Origin: an uncultured Solobacterium sp.
GTDB lineage: Bacteria; Bacillota_I; Bacilli_A; Erysipelotrichales; Erysipelotrichaceae
NCBI GenBank assembly: GCA_938041275.1
Contig: CALISH010000136.1
Coordinates: forward strand, 1 to 25,166
Direction: 5' to 3'
DNA length: 25,166 nucleotides
In this document: positions 7,999 through 16,147 of the stretch, piece after piece
How the letters are laid out: each line of letters starts with the position of its first letter
Position numbering within the stretch: position 1 is the stretch's first letter
Notes under the pieces: model-generated
The model's input: only the letters and a program-made list of their open reading frames with translations
Databases searched by the model: none
Told to the model about the DNA's origin: nothing
Program-made: the position numbers and the translations under genes

Positions 7999-8046
7999 AA
8001 ACCTTCTATCAATACATGAATCATGCTTTGAAGAAGGTTTTTATTT
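7999..8046. terminator. Bidirectional terminator between convergent genes
   Basis: AAACCTTCT (7999-8007) pairs with AGAAGGTTT (8032-8040). It is followed by TTTATTTT on the plus strand and, read on the minus strand, by TTTATTTTTT. It ends both the malolactic-type gene and the seven-gene GH20/ABC operon, whose last stop codon (8046-8048) touches it. Confidence 0.8.
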
Positions 8047-8498
8047 TACTGCTCTATGTTTCTAATATATCTTTTTAACATCGTTAACATCTTTTCATCG
8101 AGTGAAAGCAGGAATACTTCACCTTTGTTTAGATATAACGCGACTTTATGACTTCCATCTGAGTAATCTCTGCCCTTTTCGTTATTTGCATTCAACTTGA
8201 TAGATTGAACATCTTTTACATTACATCTAGTAAGTGCCTTGCGTGCTTCTTTGTGGAAGATTGCATCGATGGTTAATTCATCGTTGACTAAGATATATTC
8301 GTATTCTTCATATAGACGTAATCGTAAATATACATAGAAGAATAGCAGTGTGATAGCAGAGCCAATCCAATAGAGAGGTTTTGTAAATCCAGCTATTAAA
8401 AATAGTATACATGCAAGCAGGTCTACTACTACATATAAAACATATTTTATTTCCGGTCTATTTCTTTTTACCGCTAATTCATAGTATGCATCATTCAT
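8046..8498 (-). CDS. Small two-helix membrane protein (DUF6106-like)
   Basis: This 150-residue protein is the last gene of the GH20/ABC operon, eight bases after the ATPase. A short N-terminus (MNDAYYELAVKRNRPEIKY) is followed by two membrane helices (about 19-41 and 44-60). A charged, probably beta-rich cytoplasmic domain follows (EEYEYILVNDELTIDAIF, then VALYLNKGEVFLLSLDEK). The layout resembles DUF6106 proteins of Firmicutes, recalled from memory only. The ribosome site is weak (AGGTAA). Its function is unknown and its place at the operon end may be incidental. Confidence 0.65.
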   Translation of the reverse strand: MNDAYYELAVKRNRPEIKYVLYVVVDLLACILFLIAGFTKPLYWIGSAITLLFFYVYLRLRLYEEYEYILVNDELTIDAIFHKEARKALTRCNVKDVQSIKLNANNEKGRDYSDGSHKVALYLNKGEVFLLSLDEKMLTMLKRYIRNIEQ

Positions 8499-8506
8499 AC
8501 GCTATA

Positions 8507-9616
8507 TTACCTAATTACCTGTTCTGTTTCTTTATCAAAGAGATGTGCCTTATTCATATCTAATGCAAACTTCGCAACATCACCTTTTGTTAATGCTGTA
8601 TTTGGATTTACTCTTGCAATCATCTGTTTTCCTTCAACATCGAAATATAAGAAGATTTCTGCACCGAGTAATTCGTATACTTTGATTTCTGCTTCAATCG
8701 TGTTGTCGTAATCATCCAACTGATATAATTTGGAGTCATATACATTTTCTGGACGAATACCTAATACAATTGTCTTACCAACATAACCTTTTTGACGCAG
8801 TAGTTCTCCTCTTTGTGCAGGTAAGCGAAGATTTTTCTTTCCAACCCGTAATTGAATCGTATCTCCTTCTTCAACTACAACTGCATCCAAGAAGTTCATC
8901 TGTGGAGAACCAATGAAACTTGCGACGAATAGATTATTTGGTTTTTCATATAGATTCTTTGGTGAATCAACTTGTTGCACAACACCATCCTTCATAACGA
9001 CGATACGTGTTCCTAGTGTCATCGCTTCGGTCTGGTCATGTGTAACATAGATAATTGTAGCACCTAATCTTTCGTGTAGTTTTGCAATTTCAATACGCAT
9101 TTGTACACGTAACTTCGCATCCAAGTTGGAAAGAGGTTCATCCATCAGGAATACTTTTGGATTTCTAACGATAGCTCTACCCATCGCTACACGCTGTCTT
9201 TGTCCACCAGATAAAGCCTTTGGCTTACGATCCAATAATTTCTCTAGGTCGAGAATCTTTGCGGCTTCCATAACAAGACGTTTGATTTCATCTTTTGGAA
9301 CCTTGTGTAATTTTAGACCAAATGCCATATTTTCGTAAACTGTCATGTGTGGATATAATGCGTAGCTTTGGAAGACCATCGCAATATCTCTATCCTTAGG
9401 TTCAACATCATTGACAACTTTCCCATCGATTTCTAGTGTTCCTGATGTGATTTCTTCTAGGCCCGCAACCATACGTAATGTTGTAGACTTACCACAACCA
9501 GATGGTCCAACAAAGATAACAAACTCTTTATCCTGAATCTCTAGATTAAAGTCTTTGACCGCATGGACCCCATTGTCATATACCTTATTAATATTTTTCA
9601 ATGATAGACTTGCCAT
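8507..9616 (-). CDS. ABC sugar transporter ATPase (MsmK/UgpC type)
   Basis: This is the nucleotide-binding subunit of a CUT1-type carbohydrate importer and energises the permease pair encoded upstream. It has 369 residues, the normal length, with the nucleotide-binding domain first and the C-terminal regulatory OB-fold (MOI/TOBE) region from about 240. Visible motifs are Walker A GPSGCGKS (37-44), Q-loop Gln83, signature LSGGQ (135-139), Walker B VFLMDE (155-160) and switch His193. It begins two bases after the DUF4127 stop, so it is part of the operon. In many Firmicutes one such ATPase is encoded alone and serves several importers; here it sits with its transporter, though it could still be shared. 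Confidence 0.95.
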   Translation of the reverse strand: MASLSLKNINKVYDNGVHAVKDFNLEIQDKEFVIFVGPSGCGKSTTLRMVAGLEEITSGTLEIDGKVVNDVEPKDRDIAMVFQSYALYPHMTVYENMAFGLKLHKVPKDEIKRLVMEAAKILDLEKLLDRKPKALSGGQRQRVAMGRAIVRNPKVFLMDEPLSNLDAKLRVQMRIEIAKLHERLGATIIYVTHDQTEAMTLGTRIVVMKDGVVQQVDSPKNLYEKPNNLFVASFIGSPQMNFLDAVVVEEGDTIQLRVGKKNLRLPAQRGELLRQKGYVGKTIVLGIRPENVYDSKLYQLDDYDNTIEAEIKVYELLGAEIFLYFDVEGKQMIARVNPNTALTKGDVAKFALDMNKAHLFDKETEQVIR

Positions 9617-9618
9617 TC

Positions 9619-11121
9619 TTATTTCTCACTTTCTTGCCAACGTGCATCTAAATCCACTTCAAACATACGTTTCCACGGCATCTGTACATTCATAATTTTA
9701 ATTTCTGATGCGATTGATGATAGATATTGTTTTGCGAATTCTTGTAATTGTTCATTTACCATCTGACTTACAACACCATCTTTTTCTTTCACATCAAAGT
9801 AATTCATGCCTGCAGGTAAGTTATTCTTTACCTGTGTTCTCACCTTTGCACAATATCCGGCATCTTCAAGATATCTTTGTACAATGAAATCCATTTGATT
9901 TTGTGACTGTCCATAGTATAGGTAGTTTACTGCTTCCGCAATCGCGGTTCCGATGGTGTTTGCGGAAGTATTCCATCCTGCATAGCCACTAACTTTTAGA
10001 AGTAGTCCATTGTTATTGAGTAATTGAATTAATGATAAATCTGCACCGTTTGCGTATGCATTGTCTGCGATAGAAACAACTTTCCCTTCTGCAAGTCGCA
10101 TCTTAATGAAACGTAAGAATTCAGCTAGATTTCGATCAATTGAATAACTTGTATGAATAGAAGGTTGATACTCTGCTTCTTCCATATTCTCAGATGGTGC
10201 GCTGATTGCCAAAATAATATCTGCTTGTTCAAAGCTAAATGTCTGTTGACAACCTGCTGATAGAATATGGTAGGAAACTGTGGAATCTAATGGAAAGCCT
10301 TCGTATAAAGGAATAATCTGCTTAGACTTTTCACATGCATATTTTACATATACTTTTGGACATTCCCCTTTGATTGTATTTAACATGCGTGCAAATAATG
10401 TAAGTTCCACTTCATCTGCACCAGGGTAAATTAATACCCTATCAATGAGACCCAATTCCTGTATCTTTTCGCGGATTACTTTTTGATCCATTGCAGGATA
10501 TCCATATGTAGTGGAATCATCTTGTGGAATTACCAAACTATCTAAATAGCCTTCACGCAATAGATCAATAACATGCATATTCATCTGACGATTAATTTCT
10601 CTACGTGAGATAAAATCTTCGATGTATTCTTCTGGAATTTCTTTTGTCAGTTCACTGATACGTTGCCCTTGTGAAATTCCAAACTGATGCATGTTTACTG
10701 CTTCGCCTAAATCATGAATCTGTTTTCCATAGTATTCATAATAATCAGGTTCTTCATCTGAACTAGAATAACTAGGACAACGCATAATACATTGGAACGC
10801 AAAGATTTTTAAACTTGGATTTTCTTTCTTCAGTTCTTTGATTGTATCTAGTTTTTTCTTTAGACTTTCTTCATCTTGATGATGAATACGTGATGGAATT
10901 AGTCCTCCATACAACAACATATCCATGGAGATGATCAAACCATAGGCATCCTTACATTCTTTACATAGGAAATCTTTAATGATGTTATAATCTGCACCAT
11001 CTTTTTTAAAACCTAATGTCTGAGGTTCAATAATTTGTATTTCTTCATTTTCAAATAAGCGCTTTGGGAACTTATAGTTACATGGTCTTTCATCCATGGG
11101 TAATAAAACAATCTTCTTCAT
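9619..11121 (-). CDS. DUF4127 family protein, probable cytoplasmic enzyme
   Basis: This 500-residue protein has no signal peptide or membrane segment. I recognise it as DUF4127 by the opening KIVLLPMDERPCN, and no activity is established that I know of. Conserved-looking blocks are rich in acidic and small residues, as in active sites: DERP (10-13), SMDMLLYGGLIPSR (65-78), PQDDSTTYG (199-207), YPGADEVE (232-239), DNAYANGAD (353-361) and GYAGWNTSANTIG (379-391). It lies between the permeases and the ATPase, four and two bases from its neighbours, so it is certainly co-expressed with the importer and GH20 hexosaminidase. I infer a role in processing the imported glycan; a glycosidase- or deacetylase-like reaction is possible but unproven. 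The ATG has AAGGGA eight bases upstream. Confidence 0.85.
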   Translation of the reverse strand: MKKIVLLPMDERPCNYKFPKRLFENEEIQIIEPQTLGFKKDGADYNIIKDFLCKECKDAYGLIISMDMLLYGGLIPSRIHHQDEESLKKKLDTIKELKKENPSLKIFAFQCIMRCPSYSSSDEEPDYYEYYGKQIHDLGEAVNMHQFGISQGQRISELTKEIPEEYIEDFISRREINRQMNMHVIDLLREGYLDSLVIPQDDSTTYGYPAMDQKVIREKIQELGLIDRVLIYPGADEVELTLFARMLNTIKGECPKVYVKYACEKSKQIIPLYEGFPLDSTVSYHILSAGCQQTFSFEQADIILAISAPSENMEEAEYQPSIHTSYSIDRNLAEFLRFIKMRLAEGKVVSIADNAYANGADLSLIQLLNNNGLLLKVSGYAGWNTSANTIGTAIAEAVNYLYYGQSQNQMDFIVQRYLEDAGYCAKVRTQVKNNLPAGMNYFDVKEKDGVVSQMVNEQLQEFAKQYLSSIASEIKIMNVQMPWKRMFEVDLDARWQESEK

Positions 11122-11125
11122 AACA

Positions 11126-11959
11126 TCATCCCTTTACAGCGCCACTTACTGCTTCGATATAGTTCTTCTGACATACGATAAATACGATGAGTACTGGAAT
11201 AATGGAGATGATTGTACCTGCTGCGACATATCCAAATTTATAACTAAATGAACCATTTAGATATTGTAATGCGGTTGCGAGTGGATATTTATTTGGATCT
11301 TGTAAGACGATGATTGGCCATAAGAATGCATTCCAGTAACCAATAAAGTCAAAGATTACAATTGTGGAGATACTTGGCATAATGCCTGGTAACATAATCT
11401 TCCACCAAATTCTAAATTCACTTGCGCCATCAATTCTAGCAGCTTCAATCAGCTCTCTTGGAACGCCAAGATACGCTTGACGCATCAAGATAATACTAAA
11501 TGTCTTTACTGAGCTTGGTAAGATAACACCTAGTAGTGTATTTAATAGTTTTAGTTTTGTGATTGTTAAGTAATTGATAATCATCCCCGCAGCTGCCGGA
11601 ATAATCATTGTAGAAACTAAGATACCAAAGATAATCTTCTTTCCTTTGAAATTCATCGTTGCGAGTGGATAAGCACACATCGATGAAAGTAAAACATCCA
11701 AGAAGATACCACCCAATGTAATAATTACAGTATTATGTACATACTTTCCAAGATTCATATATTGGATAACACCAATATAGTTTGAGAAAGTAAAATCTTC
11801 TAACTTGAAATGTAAATCATAAATATTTGCGCCTGTACGTAAGGAAGATAGTAGTAGCCAAATAAATGGGCCAGCACATAAGATAGCGATTGCGATTAAA
11901 CAGATATAAGAAAATATCAAATTCACGATATCTTTCTGACGTAATTTCTTTTTATTCAT
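11126..11959 (-). CDS. ABC sugar transporter permease, MalG/AraQ type
   Basis: This is the second membrane subunit of the CUT1 importer, 277 residues with about six helices. The EAA loop that docks the ATPase is visible as EAARIDGASEFRIWWKIMLP. The start is ATG 11959, eleven bases after AGGAGG. An in-frame ATG at 11986 lies inside the preceding gene and has no ribosome site. It overlaps the end of the first permease by eight bases, so the two subunits are translationally coupled. Confidence 0.93.
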   Translation of the reverse strand: MNKKKLRQKDIVNLIFSYICLIAIAILCAGPFIWLLLSSLRTGANIYDLHFKLEDFTFSNYIGVIQYMNLGKYVHNTVIITLGGIFLDVLLSSMCAYPLATMNFKGKKIIFGILVSTMIIPAAAGMIINYLTITKLKLLNTLLGVILPSSVKTFSIILMRQAYLGVPRELIEAARIDGASEFRIWWKIMLPGIMPSISTIVIFDFIGYWNAFLWPIIVLQDPNKYPLATALQYLNGSFSYKFGYVAAGTIISIIPVLIVFIVCQKNYIEAVSGAVKG

Positions 11960-12857
11960 TATTTGACATACCTCCTTTCTTACCATATATAAATACAGCG
12001 ATACTTAATGTACTTGTGATAATTGCCTGTAAAGCACCGATTGCGGCAGCGTAACCAAATTGGAAGTCACCGAAGGCCTTTACGTAGGAATAGTAGTTGA
12101 TAACCATCGTTGCGTTATTCGGTCCACCTTTGGTTAGTACGAATACAACATCGAATACACCAATTGCGGAAATAACAGAATTTAAAGTACATAACCAGAT
12201 ATATGGTTTCAATAATGGAATTTTGACTTTTACAATTGTTTCTAGGTTTGTAGCGCCATCAATCTTAGCAGCCTCAATCAGTTCCTGAGGAATACCTTGT
12301 AGACCTGCTAGATACATCATCATGTAGTATCCTAACCCTTGCCATAATGTAATAAACATCAAGCACGGCATTGCTGCATACTTGTCACTTAAAAAGCCAA
12401 ATGGTTGTGTAATCCAGCCGAGGTCCATTAGTAAGGTATTGATAATACCATGTGAGTCAAAGATAAATCCCCAGATGATAGATACAGCTACCATGGAAGT
12501 GACGACTGGAATGTAGAAGAGTGTACGGAATAAACTAATTCCTGGTATTTTTCGATTTACAAATAATGCGATTAGAATCGATAGAATCTGGATGATTGGT
12601 ACAATGACAACAAATACAATTGAATTCTTTACCGCAATCAAAAACTCTCTATCTTGGAAGGCACTGATAAAGTTTTGAAAACCCACAAACTTTGTTTCTC
12701 CTAAAACGGAGTAGTTATAGAACATTAATATCAAACTTCCAATGATAGGTATGATCGTAAAGACTGTAATGATAATCAAAGCCGGTGTCATGAAGGCATA
12801 CGCCGTTCTTGTTTCTCTTCTTTTTCTTCGAGATACCATTTTATTTGTGAGACTCAT
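11952..12857 (-). CDS. ABC sugar transporter permease, MalF/UgpA type
   Basis: This is the first membrane subunit of the importer, 301 residues with about six helices. The N-terminus is Arg-rich (MVSRRKRRETR). The EAA motif is EAAKIDGATNLETIVKVKIP. ATG 12857 has a perfect AAGGAGG six bases upstream. It follows the binding-protein gene after a 65-base gap that contains a large hairpin, so its expression is probably tuned below that of the binding protein. Confidence 0.93.
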   Translation of the reverse strand: MSLTNKMVSRRKRRETRTAYAFMTPALIIITVFTIIPIIGSLILMFYNYSVLGETKFVGFQNFISAFQDREFLIAVKNSIVFVVIVPIIQILSILIALFVNRKIPGISLFRTLFYIPVVTSMVAVSIIWGFIFDSHGIINTLLMDLGWITQPFGFLSDKYAAMPCLMFITLWQGLGYYMMMYLAGLQGIPQELIEAAKIDGATNLETIVKVKIPLLKPYIWLCTLNSVISAIGVFDVVFVLTKGGPNNATMVINYYSYVKAFGDFQFGYAAAIGALQAIITSTLSIAVFIYGKKGGMSNNE

Positions 12858-12880
12858 GCATATCCTCCTTGTTTATAAAT

Positions 12881-12916
12881 ATGTTTCCCCGAGCTAGATT
12901 GTGCTCGGGGAAACAT
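12881..12916 (-). terminator. 14-bp hairpin between binding-protein and permease genes
   Basis: ATGTTTCCCCGAGC (12881-12894) pairs perfectly with GCTCGGGGAAACAT (12903-12916) around an eight-base loop. Read on the minus strand it starts seven bases after the binding-protein stop. It is followed by ATTTATAAAC, a poor T-tract, so it is more likely a partial terminator or a 3' stabiliser than a full stop. Such elements commonly give high binding-protein and low permease levels. Confidence 0.7.
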
Positions 12917-12922
12917 CAATCG

Positions 12923-14179
12923 TTACTTCGCTTCGCTGAGAATCTTGTTTACATCTTCTTCTGCTTGTTTGAGTGATGCACGGATATCTTCACCGTTGAT
13001 AATGCTTGCTTCGTAAGCCTTGTTAACGGCTGTAGCGATAGCATCTTGGCTAGCGATACCTAATGAGAAGTCCTGAGAAGTTAAGCTTGCCTTTGCGGAC
13101 ATAGCACTTGCTTCGCCTTCTAAAGTAGATGTATTCGATGTGAAGAATGGATCTTCAGAAGCCTTTGTTGTAGATGGGAAAATAGATACAAGTTTGCAGA
13201 AAGCTAACTGATTATCATCGTTTGTAACATAGTTAGCAAACTTGATAGCTGCTTCATGATTCTTGCTTGCTGTAGGAACAACCAAGTTCATTAATGGGTT
13301 TCTGCTTAAACCGTTAGAACCTGTTAATGGTGTAGATACATTGATGAGTTTGTATACATCTGGTGCTTCATCCTTGATTCTGCCTAAAGATGAACCTGAT
13401 GAACTTACGATTGCTAACTTACTGGATTCAAATAACTTCAAAGCTTCATCCCATGAACCCCAGTTTGTTTTAGGAAGTACGCCTTTGTCTGTTAATGCTT
13501 TGTATTGTTCAAGTAATGCGACTGTCTGGTCTGTATTGAAAGCTGCCTTCTTACCATCCTTAGATAAGATGTCGATATTTTCAGATACTAACATGTTAAA
13601 GAGTCCATCTGGTAAGAATAGGTATGCACCTGTCTTATTGTAGAAGTCTTCTGCTTCTTTCAATGCTTCTGCGTATGTGTGTGGTTCTGTAATACCAGCC
13701 TTTGCCATTAGTTCCTTATTGCTGAACATGATATCTGGTGAAGCATACCATGGGAATGCATATACAGAATCACCAATCTTAGCTGAATTCCATAAACCTT
13801 CATTATAAATTGCTTTTTGTTCTGCTGTAGCTTCCTTATTTAAATCCACAAGTGCGCCCTTACCAGCTAATGTTAATGCGAATTGTGTATTGAGGTTTAC
13901 TACATCTGGTGCTGTTCCACCTGCAACTGCTGCTACTAATTTAGATTGCATATCTGCGTAAGGAATATCTGTCCAGTTAACCTCTACTTCTGGGTTTTCC
14001 TTCTCATAGTTTGCAATCATTGTTTTAAAATAATCTTCGAAATTTGCCTTTAAATCGATTGTCCAGAATTCGATCTTTGTCTTGTCTGTGCCTGCCTCTG
14101 ATGCTTTCTTGCCACATCCTGCTAAGCTACCTACGGCTAGCATAGCCGCAAATACTGCACTTAATAATTTTTTCTTCAT
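12923..14179 (-). CDS. Extracellular sugar-binding lipoprotein (ABC importer)
   Basis: This is the substrate receptor of the CUT1 importer, 418 residues and anchored outside the membrane by lipid on Cys22. The signal peptide ends in the lipobox LAGC, followed by GKKASEAG. The family-1 solute-binding pattern is clear: KIEFWTIDLKANFEDYFKTM, then FPWYASPDIMFSNKELMAKAGI and LMNLVVPTASKNHEAAIKFANYV. ATG 14179 has AGGAGG six bases upstream. It lies 39 bases after the GH20 gene with no terminator between. The substrate is probably an oligosaccharide ending in GlcNAc or GalNAc, inferred from that neighbour. Confidence 0.93.
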   Translation of the reverse strand: MKKKLLSAVFAAMLAVGSLAGCGKKASEAGTDKTKIEFWTIDLKANFEDYFKTMIANYEKENPEVEVNWTDIPYADMQSKLVAAVAGGTAPDVVNLNTQFALTLAGKGALVDLNKEATAEQKAIYNEGLWNSAKIGDSVYAFPWYASPDIMFSNKELMAKAGITEPHTYAEALKEAEDFYNKTGAYLFLPDGLFNMLVSENIDILSKDGKKAAFNTDQTVALLEQYKALTDKGVLPKTNWGSWDEALKLFESSKLAIVSSSGSSLGRIKDEAPDVYKLINVSTPLTGSNGLSRNPLMNLVVPTASKNHEAAIKFANYVTNDDNQLAFCKLVSIFPSTTKASEDPFFTSNTSTLEGEASAMSAKASLTSQDFSLGIASQDAIATAVNKAYEASIINGEDIRASLKQAEEDVNKILSEAK

Positions 14180-14218
14180 GTCTTTCCTCCTGTGAATTAT
14201 TTAAGTGGTTGTAATGCC

Positions 14219-16039
14219 TCACAGTTTTGATGTTGAGACGATATGTGACCATAGATTATAATTCAGTCTTTCTATCGAGCTATCATCAAAATAGTGAAAA
14301 TCTAAATGTTCCTCTTCTAGTTCGTCTATTTTTGTAACCTCTCCTTTCTGATATGCCAGTAATTGCTCACGTACATCGATTACTCTCTGCTTCAATCCAC
14401 CCAAACGCACAGCTTGTACCTCAAATCCTTGATTGTGATTTTCTAGATACCACTGCTTCTTGAATGCATTGTAGAAAGTTTCGATACGTTTGATTAACTC
14501 TGGAAGTATTTGATTAACAATCTTATTCAAAGTTTGTAAATCGTTTTGTTTGTATGCATGATAGATTTCATTCCCTAAGTTTAGTTTTATTTCCAATACT
14601 TCTATCAGTGCTTTTACCGTATCGAAGTAGTAATATAAATCACTTGTTGTATTCGATACGTTAGAAATCTTTGGTAGAACAGATTGAATTTCATCAATCA
14701 TTTCTGCTTTTGCGACGGAGTCGAATGCACCCTGCAACAAATCGTTATATAGGAAATACTTACTTGCATTGTTGTGTGTAAAGCCATCTTTCGTGCATGG
14801 ATTTACTTCATCAATTGATAGGAATGTATCAAGAGATATTCCTGTTAGTACTTCAAAGCACTTTTCACTCATGCGATTGCCATAAATTTCATTCGTATTT
14901 ACAAATAGTGCTGGTAAGATTGCGAAGAGTGATGTTTCTGCACCATCATCTCCCCATGCCGCAAAGGTAATTTCATCAATATGATTTTCGATACATGCTT
15001 GGATTGCAGCTTTACATGCATGAATGCTGTAGTGATTGTGCGGAATAAATCCAGTCCACTTCCAAGCTCCACCTACAAATGAGATGTTCTGTGATAGTTT
15101 TTTATGTTGCTTCAGATTATCCGCATAATGCTGTATATCAGTTGAGTAGTAATCCCAATAGGCTAAATTTATATCTTCTGGTGCTTTGATTTTCTGAATT
15201 TGTTCCTGGCTAAGATTGTAGTAACTACCATTTGCCGCAAGGCGGAAGAACATATCGCTCCACATCTGTAGTTCAAAATTATATTTACTAGCAATCTCTC
15301 TTACCGTTTGTAAGTGTTGATTCATGATTTCCAAACGGTTTTGATAACCATGCTCATTCAGATATTTCCCTAGGCCTAACATGAACGCTTCATCCATTCC
15401 AATATTCACTTTTCGTGAATGGAATGCTTTATCTAATGTTCTAAATAGATTCTCTAGATATTTATATGTTCGACTTGATCCAACCAGTAGAATATCATCC
15501 ACATCAATCATCTTTTGATATTCTTCGTAGCGAACAATTTGATTTAGATGTGCTAATGTCTGCACGTATGGTCGTAACTCGATTCCGTACTGTTTCGCAT
15601 AAGTATCTAACTCTTGAATGTCTTCTACTGTATACGCTCCTCTTTGATAGCCAATATACGGTTCACCATCAATCTTTAATGTATCTTCCATGTACAGACC
15701 TAGAAATGTATATCCCATAAAGGATAGATATCGAACGAACTTCTTCAACGTTGATATTTTCGGTACCGCATTTCTAGAACAGTCCACCATTACACCAAGA
15801 TCTTTTACAACACTTGTTTCTGTTTCATCATGCTTTGTCGTTGTTAGTGAAAGTAATGCACGATTTCTTTGTGCGATGGACGAATAAACAATGTCAATTT
15901 CATCATCACTAAAGTGAATTTGATAACCATTAACTGTATCCTGTTTAAAAATGATCTTTTTTTGATTGAGATATGATTGTAACCAATGATTTTCCTCTAA
16001 GAGGGATTGTAGATTTATTTTATCTAGCATGTCTTCCAT
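14219..16039 (-). CDS. Intracellular GH20 exo-beta-N-acetylhexosaminidase (GH20C-like)
   Basis: GH20 enzymes release terminal beta-linked GlcNAc or GalNAc by substrate-assisted catalysis. This one has 606 residues and no signal peptide, so it works in the cytoplasm on imported sugars. The catalytic pair is Asp216-Glu217 in VNIGMDEAF. Other active-site signatures are MVDCSRNAV (84-92), LYMEDTLKIDGEPYIGYQRG (115-134), QMWSDMFF (258-265), YWDYY, GGAWKWTGFIPHNHY and AAWGDDGAETS (360-370). These match, from memory, the pneumococcal GH20C type, reported to act on both GlcNAc and GalNAc ends. It is the first gene of the ABC operon. ATG 16039 or 16030 may be used, and neither has a convincing ribosome site. 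A strong cre palindrome lies 25 bases upstream. Confidence 0.92.
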   Translation of the reverse strand: MEDMLDKINLQSLLEENHWLQSYLNQKKIIFKQDTVNGYQIHFSDDEIDIVYSSIAQRNRALLSLTTTKHDETETSVVKDLGVMVDCSRNAVPKISTLKKFVRYLSFMGYTFLGLYMEDTLKIDGEPYIGYQRGAYTVEDIQELDTYAKQYGIELRPYVQTLAHLNQIVRYEEYQKMIDVDDILLVGSSRTYKYLENLFRTLDKAFHSRKVNIGMDEAFMLGLGKYLNEHGYQNRLEIMNQHLQTVREIASKYNFELQMWSDMFFRLAANGSYYNLSQEQIQKIKAPEDINLAYWDYYSTDIQHYADNLKQHKKLSQNISFVGGAWKWTGFIPHNHYSIHACKAAIQACIENHIDEITFAAWGDDGAETSLFAILPALFVNTNEIYGNRMSEKCFEVLTGISLDTFLSIDEVNPCTKDGFTHNNASKYFLYNDLLQGAFDSVAKAEMIDEIQSVLPKISNVSNTTSDLYYYFDTVKALIEVLEIKLNLGNEIYHAYKQNDLQTLNKIVNQILPELIKRIETFYNAFKKQWYLENHNQGFEVQAVRLGGLKQRVIDVREQLLAYQKGEVTKIDELEEEHLDFHYFDDSSIERLNYNLWSHIVSTSKL

Positions 16040-16045
16040 AATTTC

Positions 16046-16057
16046 ATTATAATTATG
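16046..16057 (-). promoter_or_regulatory. -10 region of the GH20/ABC operon
   Basis: Read on the minus strand, TATAAT occupies 16051-16046, and an overlapping CATAAT lies at 16057-16052. The cre palindrome at 16064-16077 covers the place where the -35 box should be, so bound CcpA would block polymerase. No good -35 sequence is seen. Initiation from the TATAAT would fall at or very near ATG 16039. Confidence 0.5.
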
Positions 16058-16063
16058 ATATGT

Positions 16064-16077
16064 TGAAAGCGCTTTCT
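16064..16077. promoter_or_regulatory. cre (CcpA) site between the GH20 and esterase genes
   Basis: TGAAAGCGCTTTCT matches the cre consensus TGWAARCGYTWWCW at all 14 positions and contains the perfect palindrome GAAAGCGCTTTC. It lies 25 bases upstream of the GH20 start and 71 bases before the divergent esterase start, so it could control both. Confidence 0.75.
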
Positions 16078-16093
16078 GCTGTTCTGAGTTTTA

Positions 16094-16107
16094 TGAAAGT
16101 ACTTTCT
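16094..16107. promoter_or_regulatory. Second, cre-like palindrome (probable operator)
   Basis: TGAAAGTACTTTCT differs from the neighbouring cre site only in the two central bases of the core (TA for CG) and contains the perfect palindrome GAAAGTACTTTC. The centres of the two sites are 30 bp apart, about three helical turns. Loss of the central CG argues against strong CcpA binding, so a local regulator such as the RpiR protein at 17104 is a candidate. Confidence 0.55.
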
Positions 16108-16110
16108 AAA

Positions 16111-16141
16111 TAGACTCTCATAAAAATTTTTCGTGTAATAT
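16111..16141 (+). promoter_or_regulatory. Promoter of the esterase-RpiR operon
   Basis: TAATAT (16136-16141) is a good -10 box; TAGACT (16111-16116) is a weak -35 with a long 19-base spacer. The -10 box ends only six bases before ATG 16148, which would put the transcription start at or next to the start codon. Confidence 0.45.
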
Positions 16142-16147
16142 AGTGTT

